Source: Chloroflexota bacterium (GTDB lineage: Bacteria > Chloroflexota > Dehalococcoidia > Lucifugimonadales > Lucifugimonadaceae). From it: a stretch of DNA of 64,000 nt. Below the pieces are notes generated by a model. It was not told the DNA's origin and made no database searches. It saw only the letters and a program-made list of their open reading frames with translations. Positions 42,665 through 51,042 of this stretch are shown here, piece by piece (position 1 is the stretch's first letter; every line of letters starts with the position of its first letter). The position numbers and the translations under genes are program-made. The stretch lies in NCBI GenBank assembly GCA_027618835.1, contig JAQCHZ010000014.1, forward strand, positions 1 to 64,000, given 5' to 3'.

Positions 42665-43311
42665 ATGTACCAAGGCCTAGTCGTATTCGACGTCGACGTC
42701 ACTCTGATCCGAGAAAAGACCGTCTGCGAAGTGATCGCAGCGAAGATCGACCGCGTTGAACGAATGGACTGGCTCGAACGAAGTGCCGATTCATCAAGGG
42801 CATATCTGCCGCTCCACCAATAGATTTGACCATCACTGCCCGTGAAGAAATGGCCGACTGGTACATCGAAGAAGGACGCGAATCAGTCGATTCGTTCTTC
42901 GACTCATTGATCTGGGCAGAAGGCACCCACGCCGGAATCAAGTCGCTTACAGCCAACGGTTGGCTGGTCGCCTCAGCTTCCCTGACTTGGAGCTTTGGAG
43001 TCGAGAGAATAGCTGCCGATCTCGGTATCGACGAATTTCTAGGAACAGGTCTCGATTGGGACACCAAACAGATCGATCACGTATACGCCGGCGACAAAGT
43101 CGATTTTCTTCATCGAATGGCCGCCAAATACGAAATACCGGCTGATCGAACGTACGCAGTAGGCGATTCAGGCGGAGATGTACCCATGCTCAAAGCCGCT
43201 GCACACGGCTTCTTTCTAGGCGATTACGATCCGCAAATCCCCGGCGTTACTCACTTGTCAGAAGCCAGCATCGATATGATCGCTAAACACATTTTGAATG
43301 CTGAGAATTAA
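42665..43311 (+). pseudogene. HAD-superfamily (SerB-like) phosphatase, frameshifted
   Basis: Frame 1 from the ATG at 42665 reads 'LVVFDVDVTLIREKTVCEVIA...MDWLERSAD', the start of a HAD-IB phosphatase. Near 42790 the frame shifts by one base to 'FIKGISAAPPIDLTITAREEMADWY', which continues to 43311 with 'GWLVASASLTW' (motif II), 'DKVDFLHRMAAKY' (motif III Lys) and 'YAVGDSGGDVPMLKAA' (motif IV). Joined, they form one protein of about 215 aa. Motif I has Val where Gly is normal (DVDVT for DVDGT, one base), a second lesion. The track lists the halves as separate ORFs. Most likely a decaying gene. Confidence 0.7.
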
Positions 43312-43451
43312 CTTCACCGCTACAAAGCGATAGACTCTCTAGCAACAGGCTTGATAATCCACCTCATGTACTCTCAACGATACGGTGACTTCGCAGGTGT
43401 ATTACTGCGTAATCGACCTAGGACAGAATTAAGGCAACGGAGGCTGTTTAC

Positions 43452-43850
43452 TTGATCGATGTTTCGACATGGTCGGTGTGGGTAATCGCAGGCGTTGTAA
43501 TCGCAGTGCTACTTGCGTTTGCTGGATTGTCCTACGGAATCGCACGGCTGTTACAAGATCGTGAACCTTACGCGACAGTCTTGAAGTTGAGATCTCGTGA
43601 GAAGTTGCGATTCTTCCGGCGGGTGGTCACCAATAAAAACGTTCCGATGCGGGTCAAGTTCATACCCGTACTGTTGGCTCTCTACCTTGCCAATCCGATT
43701 GATCTCATACCTGACTTTATACCGGTTCTTGGGTACGTTGACGACGTAGCAGTGATAGTCATTGCGTTGGCATTGATGATCCGATTCACCCCGAACGATG
43801 TCGTTCTAGAACTGGTCAGCCAATCCCGCAACGAAGCTAGCCCGGAATGA
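43452..43850 (+). CDS. DUF1232 (YkvA-like) membrane protein
   Basis: A 132-aa protein starting at TTG. One N-terminal membrane helix (about 8-30), then the DUF1232 core 'VPMRVKFIPVLLALYLANPIDLIPDFIPVLGYVDDVAVIV' (about 73-112), whose 'P.DL.PDfiP..G..DD' signature is unmistakable. The molecular role of the family is not established. No close operon partner; flanked by a pseudogene and an intergenic repeat. Confidence 0.85.
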   Translation: MIDVSTWSVWVIAGVVIAVLLAFAGLSYGIARLLQDREPYATVLKLRSREKLRFFRRVVTNKNVPMRVKFIPVLLALYLANPIDLIPDFIPVLGYVDDVAVIVIALALMIRFTPNDVVLELVSQSRNEASPE

Positions 43851-43889
43851 CATCTCAAATCCCATACAGCCACCGGTGTTGCCCTAATT

Positions 43890-43915
43890 TCATCCTGAGC
43901 TAGTCGAAGGGTCAT
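43890..43915. repeat. intergenic palindromic repeat (TCATCCTGAGC family)
   Basis: 'tcatcctgagctagtcgaagggtcat' resembles the very widespread bacterial intergenic element TCATCCTGAGCGAAGTCGAAGGATGA. Diverged relatives are at 41663-41690 and, inverted, at 45279-45317. Likely a REP/MITE-like element; its function is unknown. Confidence 0.6.
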
Positions 43916-43973
43916 TATCGGGGTCAAACGTCCCACGACTGGGACAATCGATCGATTCAAGCCCGCAATGTAG

Positions 43974-44120
43974 ATCACTTATCAGCGGGCGGCGATTGTT
44001 CTCGCCATCATGCTTGGCCCAAAGCTTTTACAGGAAACGATCCTCGATCTCTGGCAACTTCATCCGGTACCGATCATGCGGGATTTCTTAATCGATTTCT
44101 GGAACAGTCTGACGGGGTGA
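43974..44120 (+). pseudogene. possible gene remnant, 48 codons
   Basis: Between a TAG at 43971 and a TGA at 44118 one frame reads 'AAIVLAIMLGPKLLQETI' and ends 'RDFLIDFWNSLTG', with a short hydrophobic stretch and protein-like composition, but there is no early start codon or ribosome site. It looks like the C-terminal tail of a lost gene. The rest of the 329-bp gap (43851-44179) holds the repeat at 43890. Confidence 0.3.
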
Positions 44121-44179
44121 CGCTTCTAGTCGTTTGATGTGAGACGATACGGTTTTCATCTTTCCCCCAGAGAGACATC

Positions 44180-44662
44180 TTGCTCAAGACCATCGTTATA
44201 GCCGCTCTGATCGTGCTGGCAATTGCTTGCGGAAACGAATCAAATGGTTCCGCTGCTGCCGCTCCTGATTCAGAAGATACGAACGAGTTCGGGTTCGATG
44301 TGGCGATGACCGCGAAGCCCGGTTCGACGTTCACGATCGACGATGTGAAGGCTGTCGGTTGGAAGTCGTCGAAACAACTTCCAGCCGATCAACTAGAAGG
44401 CGTTTCAGCTGTTTGGTTCGGGTACTATCAGCAGAAGAATCTCGAAGTGTGGATTTACAAAACTCACGAAGATGCTGTCGATCTAGGCACTGGCCCTGCG
44501 GGAGAAATCGTCGAAGCCACTCGTGGAGTTAGTGGCGGTGGGGCGGGTCCGTACATGAAGCAAACAACTCACTACGGTGCTTACGGAGTGATTGGTAATT
44601 TGATTGTTTTATGTGAGGTCGAAGTGGCGGTTTGCGAGAGTTTTGCAAATGCATTGCCGTAG
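44180..44662 (+). CDS. lipoprotein of unknown function
   Basis: A 160-aa lipoprotein starting at TTG (44180), with AGAGAG a few bases upstream. The signal peptide is short, ending in the lipobox 'LAIAC' (Cys17), followed by a Ser/Ala/Asp linker and a globular domain beginning 'FTIDDVKAVGWKSSKQLPADQLEGVSAVWFGYY'. I recognise no family. Two further cysteines near the C-terminus ('LCEVEVAVCESF') may form a disulfide outside the cell. It stands alone between a repeat-containing gap and a broken HNH-like gene. Confidence 0.6.
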   Translation: MLKTIVIAALIVLAIACGNESNGSAAAAPDSEDTNEFGFDVAMTAKPGSTFTIDDVKAVGWKSSKQLPADQLEGVSAVWFGYYQQKNLEVWIYKTHEDAVDLGTGPAGEIVEATRGVSGGGAGPYMKQTTHYGAYGVIGNLIVLCEVEVAVCESFANALP

Positions 44663-44716
44663 GGATTTGTCTGATTCGGCAAGAACGAGGGCAACGCTAA
44701 ACTTGCCAGAATCGCC

Positions 44717-45133
44717 ATGACGCAATCATCTATAGAACTTCCAGTTGATCATCCCGAACGCCTTCTTCGCTTTCGAGGAAGCGGTCGCTTATGAGAGAGT
44801 CAAATCGAGCAGCGTCAGAAGGTGATCGATCGAATTTCGTATGAAAATGGCCGATGGATTTGGACAGGTCAGGCGAAGTCTGCGAAGGGCCAGAAATATC
44901 CGCAACTAAGCCTGGGCGTAGGAAAAGGAATGCGATATCTCGCCAACGCCCGGCACGTTGTGTTTTATCTGGCGAACGGCTGGGTCGATGCGAAGGCACA
45001 GCAGTATCGAGCTCGTGATAGCGATCCTATGAACGTGCATCCGCAAAATATCGTTCCGGTGCCTCCGATTAAGTGGACTAGAGCGGAAAGTTCGCTGTGG
45101 GGCGTGACTGATTTGCGGGAATTTTTAGGGTAG
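44717..45133 (+). pseudogene. HNH-endonuclease-like gene with an in-frame TGA and degenerate active site
   Basis: One frame from the ATG at 44717 gives 25 codons ('MTQSSIELPVDHPERLL...'), a TGA at 44792-44794, then continues 'ESQIEQRQKVIDRI' and 'GRWIWTGQAKSAKGQKYPQLSLG', 'ARHVVFYLANG', 'MNVHPQNIVPVP' to 45133. The order matches small HNH proteins (cW.W.G....GYg...., aHR.aye..nG, ..CvNP.HLe.V), but the zinc/catalytic His and Cys residues are missing. The TGA may have come from a CGA or GGA. The track begins the ORF at a GTG after the stop (44822). Probably a dead selfish or defence nuclease gene. Confidence 0.5.
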
Positions 45134-45278
45134 AGACGGTTGCGTGTTTTTCGTCTTCGTACATCCGGCAATGTTCGTCGAACGCAAATAGTCGATTTCC
45201 CGAGTGCATCCGACGGATCTGGTGCGGGGTGCGTTGCTTTGCGTTCACGGCGTTCGATAGCCTGCGTGACACCACCCC

Positions 45279-45317
45279 AGATCCCTCGACTCCGATGACT
45301 ACGCTCGGGAAGTCAAT
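45279..45317. repeat. inverted, diverged copy of the intergenic palindromic repeat
   Basis: 'agatccctcgactccgatgactacgctcggga' fits the reverse form of the widespread element (AGATCCTTCGACTCCGCTACGCTCCG...). It occupies the gap between the HNH-like pseudogene and the VOC gene. Confidence 0.5.
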
Positions 45318-45356
45318 GTTGACTCCCGGCTATCGGGGCGCTGTGCAGCCTGACCG

Positions 45357-45716
45357 CTAGCTGACTTGCTCTAGCGAGAGTCGGTTGCCTTCAGGGTCGC
45401 GGAGCTTGGCCGATTTCACACCTGGTGATACTTCGTAGATCGGTTCGACCTCGAAGCCTTTTTCTTTTAGATCGAACGCAGTGAATTCGAGATCTTCGAC
45501 TTTGATCGAAAGAATCACCGATCCACTGGTGCGAACGTCGCCGCCGCCATGAATGGCGAGTTGGCAACTTCCTGAATTTAGAGTGACCCAGCTTTCTTTT
45601 GCGAGATCAGCCGGGGATTCTGGATACGTGATTTCGCATCCGAGAATGTCTCGATAGAACTTGGCGAGTCTACTGACGTTGTTGGCTACAAGAATGATTT
45701 GGTAAAGGTCAGCCAT
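45357..45716 (-). CDS. glyoxalase/VOC-superfamily protein
   Basis: A 119-aa single-module pair of beta-alpha-beta-beta-beta units. It opens 'IILVANNVSRLAKFYRDILGCEITY' and ends 'SPGVKSAKLRDPEGNRLSLEQVS', the classical VOC start and end. Possible metal ligands are few: a C-terminal Glu is present, but the N-terminal His of glyoxalase I is replaced by Ile/Leu-rich sequence, so it may be a binding or resistance-type VOC protein rather than an enzyme. Transcribed alone, divergent from the methyltransferase gene. Confidence 0.8.
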   Translation of the reverse strand: MADLYQIILVANNVSRLAKFYRDILGCEITYPESPADLAKESWVTLNSGSCQLAIHGGGDVRTSGSVILSIKVEDLEFTAFDLKEKGFEVEPIYEVSPGVKSAKLRDPEGNRLSLEQVS

Positions 45717-45808
45717 TTGGTCTTCTCCTAAGATGGTTACTACTGGCTTGTCCTATCGAAAGTAGCTTATATATTCGGCGTTATGTTTAAAACGTTTTCA
45801 CCTAAAAT

Positions 45809-45830
45809 TAATCACTATTTGCCGAAAATA
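45809..45830. repeat. inverted repeat in the VOC/methyltransferase divergent gap
   Basis: 'cactatttgccgaaaatagtg' is a short hairpin or operator-like dyad in the AT-rich gap between two divergent genes (45717-45962). No T-tract follows it. Confidence 0.35.
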
Positions 45831-45962
45831 GTGCTGGCTGTTAAAAACGCTGGGTAAGTGTTAAATTTTGCATGTGGATAAATTAACTCTGTCATCCTAG
45901 GGGGGGCGTAACCATTTGAAGCAGCCCGAAAATCGTCGACCTACCGAGAGTGATTCTCCTGA

Positions 45963-46820
45963 ATGAAACCGAACTCTATAAATCTTGCTGACAATCTCGA
46001 CTTTCTTCGCAATGTCGAAGATGGTTCGGTGAACTTGATATACATCGATCCGCCGTTCAACACGGGTGTCACGCAGTCGATGACGAGTCTTAAGACGGTT
46101 CGCGATGACGAAGGCGACCGCACCGGATTCGGTGGCAACAGGTATCGAACCGAACGCGGTGAAAGTAAGTCGTATCTCGATTCTTTCGACGATTACTTGG
46201 GCTTCTTGGCGCCACGTGTGGAAGAGGCGAAAAGAGTGCTTGCGCCGAACGGTTCGTTGTTTTTGCACGTCGATCAACGGGAATCACACTACTGCAAGGT
46301 GCTGCTCGACCAGATTTTTGGTCGGGGTTCGTTCATGAACGAGATCATCTGGTCGTACGACTACGGTGGTCGCTCGAAACGAAAATGGCCTGCGAAGCAC
46401 GACACGATCTTTTGGTACGCAGTCGATCCTAAGAACTACACGTTCAACGCCGACGCTATCGACCGAATTCCTTACATGGCGCCTTCTTTAGTCGGTAAAG
46501 AAAAAGCGGCTAGAGGCAAAATCCCGACCGACGTTTGGTGGCAGACGATCGTACCGACCAACGGCAAGGAGCGCACTGGGTATCCGACACAGAAGCCGAT
46601 TGCGATTCTTGATCGGATCGTAAAAGTTCACTCCAACACCGATGATCTCGTGATGGACTTTTTCGCTGGGTCGGGAACAACTGGTGTCGCTGCGGCAAAT
46701 AACGATCGTCGGTATGTGTTGGTCGACGCTAATAACGAAGCAGTGCAAATAGCGGCCAAGCGGCTAACCGAGTACGAACTGGAGTGTGTGGGGTTTACGC
46801 CTGAACAACAGACTGTGTGA
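45963..46820 (+). CDS. orphan DNA methyltransferase (N6-adenine or N4-cytosine, beta class order)
   Basis: A 285-aa SAM-dependent methyltransferase. The catalytic motif IV comes first, 'LIYIDPPFNTG' (DPPF at 29-32), a target-recognition region lies in the middle, and the SAM-binding motif I comes last, 'VMDFFAGSGTTG' (FAGSGT at 234-239), then 'RRYVLVDAN'. This order is that of the beta class, which includes CcrM-like adenine and some cytosine-N4 enzymes. No restriction endonuclease or specificity subunit is adjacent, so it is probably a solitary enzyme that acts in regulation or replication control, or is left from a lost restriction system. The ribosome site is weak. Confidence 0.88.
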   Translation: MKPNSINLADNLDFLRNVEDGSVNLIYIDPPFNTGVTQSMTSLKTVRDDEGDRTGFGGNRYRTERGESKSYLDSFDDYLGFLAPRVEEAKRVLAPNGSLFLHVDQRESHYCKVLLDQIFGRGSFMNEIIWSYDYGGRSKRKWPAKHDTIFWYAVDPKNYTFNADAIDRIPYMAPSLVGKEKAARGKIPTDVWWQTIVPTNGKERTGYPTQKPIAILDRIVKVHSNTDDLVMDFFAGSGTTGVAAANNDRRYVLVDANNEAVQIAAKRLTEYELECVGFTPEQQTV

Positions 46821-46866
46821 CGATGAAGGTTCTGGGCGTCAGAAATGCCAGTAACGCCGGAAACGA

Positions 46867-46897
46867 AAAAGGGACAACGATATTCGCTGTCCCTTTT
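46867..46897. terminator. bidirectional intrinsic terminator
   Basis: Stem 'aaaagggaca' / 'tgtccctttt' with an 11-nt loop between the convergent methyltransferase and enolase-superfamily genes; A and T runs flank it on both sides, so it can end both transcripts. Confidence 0.85.
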
Positions 46898-46962
46898 CTA
46901 TGTCATAACCTAGCTATGGTGAATTATGGATTGATCTTGCGATCATCCCGAAACCAACATTT

Positions 46963-48264
46963 CTACGACCAAGTTCGATCGTGTGAGTCGACTTCCGTCC
47001 ACTCAGACGTGCTGCCCCAGACTTCCTGCGGCTTCGCAGCATAACGAGGTGAAGTTCGGTTCTGGTGTTCGAGAATCGCTTCTTCGTTTAGTTCAATGCC
47101 GAGTCCGGGAGCGTCGGGAACGTTCACGTAACCGTTCTGGATCATTGGCCCATCTTGACCTACGATCGTTACAAGATCGTTCCACCAAAGACTGTCGACC
47201 GAGTGCATTTCGAGAGCGATGAAGTTGTCGATCGCCATAGCGCACTGAGCGTTTGCCATCGCCATCACAGGTGTACCTGCTTGGTGCAGTGCGATTCCGA
47301 TACCAGCGTCGCGGGCCATATCGGCAATTCGCTTTGTTTCGAGAATTCCGCCAGAAGTTCCGAGGTCAGGGTGCGCAACCGAGATGGCTCGTGCTTCGAT
47401 CAGCGGAGCGAACCCTTCTTTGGCGTAGATGTCTTCGCCTGTGCAAACCGGGGTGTCGACAGCAGCCTTGAGTCGGGACCATTGGTCGACAAACTGCCAA
47501 GGAATCATGTCTTCGTACCAAGCGAGGGTGTATTTATCGAGAGCCTTACCGATTCGTATCGCACTTTCGACGTTCATGTGCCCGAAGTGGTCGGACGCCA
47601 ACGGAATTTCATATCCGATGGTGTCGCGGACAGTCGCCACGAATTCGCCCATCTTTTCGATGCCGTAATCGGTGACTTGAATTCCGGTGAACGGGTGCAT
47701 CGTGTTCATCGATGTCTTGATGAGACTTTTGTTGACCACTCCGCCTTCGTACTCGGCGGCGATCCAAAGTCCGATGTCCATCTTTAGGAATTCGAAACCA
47801 TCATCCATACGACCCAGTAGCGCCTTGCCCATTTCTTCAGGGTCGCGCTTGAATGGCGTGTCAGCGTATACCTTCACGTTGTCGCGGTACTTGCCGCCAG
47901 CGAACATGTACGCCGGAACGCCGAACGCTTTTCCTGCGAGGTCGCAAAGTGCGATTTCGATTCCGCAAACTCCGCCACCGAGACGGCCGTGACCGCCGAA
48001 CTGTTTGATCTTGGCGAAGAGTCGGTCGATGTCACAAGGATTTTCGCCGATGAGGCGGCTTTTGAGCATCAGTGCGTAGTTAGCGGATGCGCCATCTCGA
48101 ACTTCGCCGATGCCGACGATGCCCTGGTTGGTTTCAATTTTGATGAGTGGCCAGCCGTATCCAAAACCGTCGCTGCCTACTACGGCAACTTTGAGATCAG
48201 TGATTCGGAGGTCGGATGGACTACTACTAGTGCTTACTTTGTCTAGAACTTGATCGGTCGTCAT
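46963..48264 (-). CDS. enolase-superfamily enzyme (enzyme D)
   Basis: A 433-aa member of the mandelate racemase/galactonate dehydratase group. The second-strand lysine is K161 in 'FLKMDIG'. The first metal ligand is D225, followed directly by H226 in 'ASDHFGHM', the second is E251 in 'WYEDMIP', the third E277 in 'CTGEDIY', and the opposite-face His is H327 in 'ALHQAGTPV' with E352 in 'ALEMHSVD'. The GED in place of GER and the DH pair separate it from enzymes A and B. The reaction is probably dehydration or epimerisation of a hydroxy acid. It stands alone, 168 bp downstream of the acyl-CoA dehydrogenase gene. Confidence 0.85.
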   Translation of the reverse strand: MTTDQVLDKVSTSSSPSDLRITDLKVAVVGSDGFGYGWPLIKIETNQGIVGIGEVRDGASANYALMLKSRLIGENPCDIDRLFAKIKQFGGHGRLGGGVCGIEIALCDLAGKAFGVPAYMFAGGKYRDNVKVYADTPFKRDPEEMGKALLGRMDDGFEFLKMDIGLWIAAEYEGGVVNKSLIKTSMNTMHPFTGIQVTDYGIEKMGEFVATVRDTIGYEIPLASDHFGHMNVESAIRIGKALDKYTLAWYEDMIPWQFVDQWSRLKAAVDTPVCTGEDIYAKEGFAPLIEARAISVAHPDLGTSGGILETKRIADMARDAGIGIALHQAGTPVMAMANAQCAMAIDNFIALEMHSVDSLWWNDLVTIVGQDGPMIQNGYVNVPDAPGLGIELNEEAILEHQNRTSPRYAAKPQEVWGSTSEWTEVDSHDRTWS

Positions 48265-48432
48265 TAATTAGGAATTCTTTCTAAACATAGAAATTAGCTG
48301 GGCGCCAGTAGGGCAGCGATTTAGTAGTAATCCGGGACGGCTTGGACCGCCAATATCGCGGTAAATCGAACCCGAAGAAGAGATAAGACTAACGCGAGAT
48401 TAGGGTGCTGGAAACGGCGAATCAGAAATTGG

Positions 48433-49593
48433 CTAAAGCTCGCCGATTATTGCTCTGGATATGACCAGTCGCTGTATTTCTGAGGTGCCTTCGTAGATTT
48501 CGGTTACGCGCTGATCGCGGTAAATTCGTTCGACTACCGACGGCTTGAAGTATCCGACTCCACCATGGATTTGAAGGGCTTTGCTCGCGATGCGTCCGGC
48601 GGCTTCAGATGCGTAGAGCTTAGCCATTGCTGACTCTTTTCCGTGCGACAGTCCTTCATCGTAAAGAGCGGCTGCTCGGTACGTTAGTAGGCGTGCGGCG
48701 TCGAGTTCGACCGCCATATCGGCCATCATGAACTGAATCGCCTGTCGAGTAGCGATTGGTTTGCCGAACGTGCTTCGTTGTTTTGAGTAAGAGAGAGCAG
48801 CGTCGAGAGCGCCTTTTGCGAGTCCCAAGCACTGAGCGGCGATCATGATTCGGCTTGAATCGAGGATTTTTAGAGCGAGCTTATATCCTGCACCCTCCTC
48901 GCCGAGACGGTTTTCGATCGGGATACGGCAATTGTCGAAAACCAGTTCGGCAGTAGCGCATCCCTTCATGCCCATCTTGCCGTGCTGCGGGTTGATTGTG
49001 AATCCGGGGGTTCCCTTTTCGACGACAACAGCGGTTACGCCCTTGTGCCCTGCATCTTTATCGTGATTGGTGAAGACCGAGAAGACATCGGCGACAGCGC
49101 CGTTCGTGCAGAACAACTTCGAACCGTTTAGGACGTATTCGTCTTTGCCTTCGGCATTTTTGACTCGGGTCAGCGATGTTTCGAGCGCAAGCGCGTCGGA
49201 ACCTGTTCCAGCTTCGGTTAGTGCGAATGCTGCGATCTTTTCCCCGGTCGCAAGTGATGGCAGCCAGCGTTGACGCTGGTCGTCAGATCCACCGTGGTAG
49301 ATCGTCTGCGATCCGAGTGAAACGTGAGTGATCAGTACTGTGCTGGTGGAACCGCACGCGGCTCCTACTTCTTCGATCACCACCATGAAATCTTTGTACT
49401 CACCACCCGAACCACCAAATTCTTCGGGAATCGTCATGCCAGTGAGACCGAGCTCAGCTAATCCTCGGAACTGGTCGATAGGAAACTCTTCTTTTTCATC
49501 GACTTCATCGGCTCTAGGTGCGAGATTTTCGGCAGCGAACTGTCGAACCGTGGTAGCGAGCATTGTCTGCTGTTCGTTGTAGAACGGCTGCAT
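48433..49593 (-). CDS. acyl-CoA dehydrogenase
   Basis: A 386-aa flavoprotein of the short/branched-chain type. The FAD/acyl-CoA signatures 'AFALTEAGTGSDALALET' (about 122) and 'KPIATRQAIQFMMADMAVELDAARLL' are present, and the catalytic base is the Glu of 'VTEIYEGTSEIQRLVISRAI' (about 366). It introduces the alpha-beta double bond in acyl-CoA and passes electrons to ETF. Length and start (ATG 49593) are standard. No other beta-oxidation genes are adjacent. Confidence 0.94.
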   Translation of the reverse strand: MQPFYNEQQTMLATTVRQFAAENLAPRADEVDEKEEFPIDQFRGLAELGLTGMTIPEEFGGSGGEYKDFMVVIEEVGAACGSTSTVLITHVSLGSQTIYHGGSDDQRQRWLPSLATGEKIAAFALTEAGTGSDALALETSLTRVKNAEGKDEYVLNGSKLFCTNGAVADVFSVFTNHDKDAGHKGVTAVVVEKGTPGFTINPQHGKMGMKGCATAELVFDNCRIPIENRLGEEGAGYKLALKILDSSRIMIAAQCLGLAKGALDAALSYSKQRSTFGKPIATRQAIQFMMADMAVELDAARLLTYRAAALYDEGLSHGKESAMAKLYASEAAGRIASKALQIHGGVGYFKPSVVERIYRDQRVTEIYEGTSEIQRLVISRAIIGEL

Positions 49594-49826
49594 GTTTGAG
49601 TGTTCCTGAGTGTTGCTTCGGAGCGCGGCTGCTAAGGCTATAAATATCTTGTGATTCTAAATCTGAGAGGTAACGATACACGGATGAGATAGATTTCGAG
49701 CGTTTGTGATGCGCCATCTCCACTTATAGATGAGAAGGGGATAAGGGTAAACTTTGCATATGAATTTGCACTTGATTTGTACCGTGCTCTGAGTAGGACG
49801 GCAGCGCGAACCGAACGGAATATTCT

Positions 49827-50327
49827 TTGCGAATACTTGGCATTGATCCTGGTCTAATTAACACCGGATACGGCTTGATCGACACATATGGAAGTAACTT
49901 CAAGGCTGTTGAAGGCGGAGTTGTTCGGACGAAGTCGAGTGAACCGATGGAAAAGCGATTGTTTTCTATCTACAAGGTCATCCGTGAGGTGATTCAGGAG
50001 TTCGAACCTGAAGTCGTTGCGATTGAAGACCTGCACGCTCGGTTTGCCAAGACCGCGTTGTTGTTAGGGCAGGCCCGAGGTGTTGCTGTAATGGCAGCTG
50101 GTGAAGCTGGCTTGACTGTGTTCAACTATCAGCCGACCCATGCCAAGAATCTTGTGACTGGTTCTGGTCGGGCCGATAAAGACCAGGTGAAGTTAGCGAT
50201 TGCTGCTCATCTTGGCGATCCTGACGCTGCCAAAAACGAACACGTTGCCGACGCATTTTCAATCGCTATTGCTCATGCGATCATGAGCGGGAGTTCGGCA
50301 GTCGCCGCAATCGAAGCAGCCAAGTAA
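49827..50327 (+). CDS. ruvC: Holliday junction resolvase RuvC
   Basis: A 166-aa nuclease starting at TTG. The four acidic catalytic residues are in place: Asp in 'GIDPGLINTGYGLID' (D6), Glu in 'VAIEDLHARF' (about 68), and two acidic residues in 'KNEHVADAFSIAIAHA' (about 138-145). RuvC cuts Holliday junctions on RuvAB. First gene of ruvC-ruvA-ruvB, with ruvA following after 12 bp. Confidence 0.95.
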   Translation: MRILGIDPGLINTGYGLIDTYGSNFKAVEGGVVRTKSSEPMEKRLFSIYKVIREVIQEFEPEVVAIEDLHARFAKTALLLGQARGVAVMAAGEAGLTVFNYQPTHAKNLVTGSGRADKDQVKLAIAAHLGDPDAAKNEHVADAFSIAIAHAIMSGSSAVAAIEAAK

Positions 50328-50339
50328 ACTCGACAGACA

Positions 50340-50993
50340 ATGATTAGTTACATCACCGGAAAAATTCGAAGCCTGACGCGTGAACCCGGTCGAGCCGTGG
50401 TTATCGCTGGCGGAGTTGGCTATGAAGTTAGCTTGCCGACGTATGTTTATCAGTCGCTTGCGAACGAAGGAATTAACGTAGGCTCCGACGTTGAGTTGGA
50501 GATCTACTATCACGTTACCGACCGACAGCCGAAACCGATGCTTGTCGGTTTCAGGCATCCTAGTGAGAAGCAGTTCTTTGAACAGCTAATTCAAGTTGAA
50601 GGCATCGGGCCTGCGAAAGCTGCCGCAGCGTTGGTGTTCCCCGTTTCGACTATCGCTTCGGCAATTGAAACAGAGGATTTGGCATCGCTACAGCGGTTGC
50701 CTGGTATCGGTACTCGAGCAGCACAAAAGATTGTGGCTACTCTTCGAGGGAAGGTTGCTGCCACTGCGTTGTTGCAGGATGCTGGAATATCAGAGCAGGG
50801 ACAACAAACAGCGGTTGCTCCCGTTGCGGACGCACGGTCGGAAGCTATCGAAGCGTTGGTAACACTCGGCTATCGTCCAACCGAGGCGCAGGATAAGGTC
50901 GATGACGTGATTCGTCGGTCGCCGAAAACAGCCGACGATTTGCAGGATTTGATGCGCGAGGTTTTCAAGGCACAGGTTTCGACTCAAGATTAG
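50340..50993 (+). CDS. ruvA: Holliday junction branch migration protein RuvA
   Basis: A 217-aa protein. The N-terminal OB fold ('MISYITGKIRSLTREPGRAVVIAGGVGYEV'), the tandem helix-hairpin-helix 'LIQVEGIGPAKAAAAL' and 'LQRLPGIGTRAAQKIV', and the C-terminal RuvB-binding domain ('RSEAIEALVTLGYRPTEAQDKV') are all present. It binds four-way junctions as a tetramer and loads RuvB. The gene lies between ruvC and ruvB on the same strand. Confidence 0.95.
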   Translation: MISYITGKIRSLTREPGRAVVIAGGVGYEVSLPTYVYQSLANEGINVGSDVELEIYYHVTDRQPKPMLVGFRHPSEKQFFEQLIQVEGIGPAKAAAALVFPVSTIASAIETEDLASLQRLPGIGTRAAQKIVATLRGKVAATALLQDAGISEQGQQTAVAPVADARSEAIEALVTLGYRPTEAQDKVDDVIRRSPKTADDLQDLMREVFKAQVSTQD

Positions 50994-51042
50994 GTTCTTG
51001 TATAAGGAAACGCTTTGAATGGATATTAAACGGAGTAGATGA

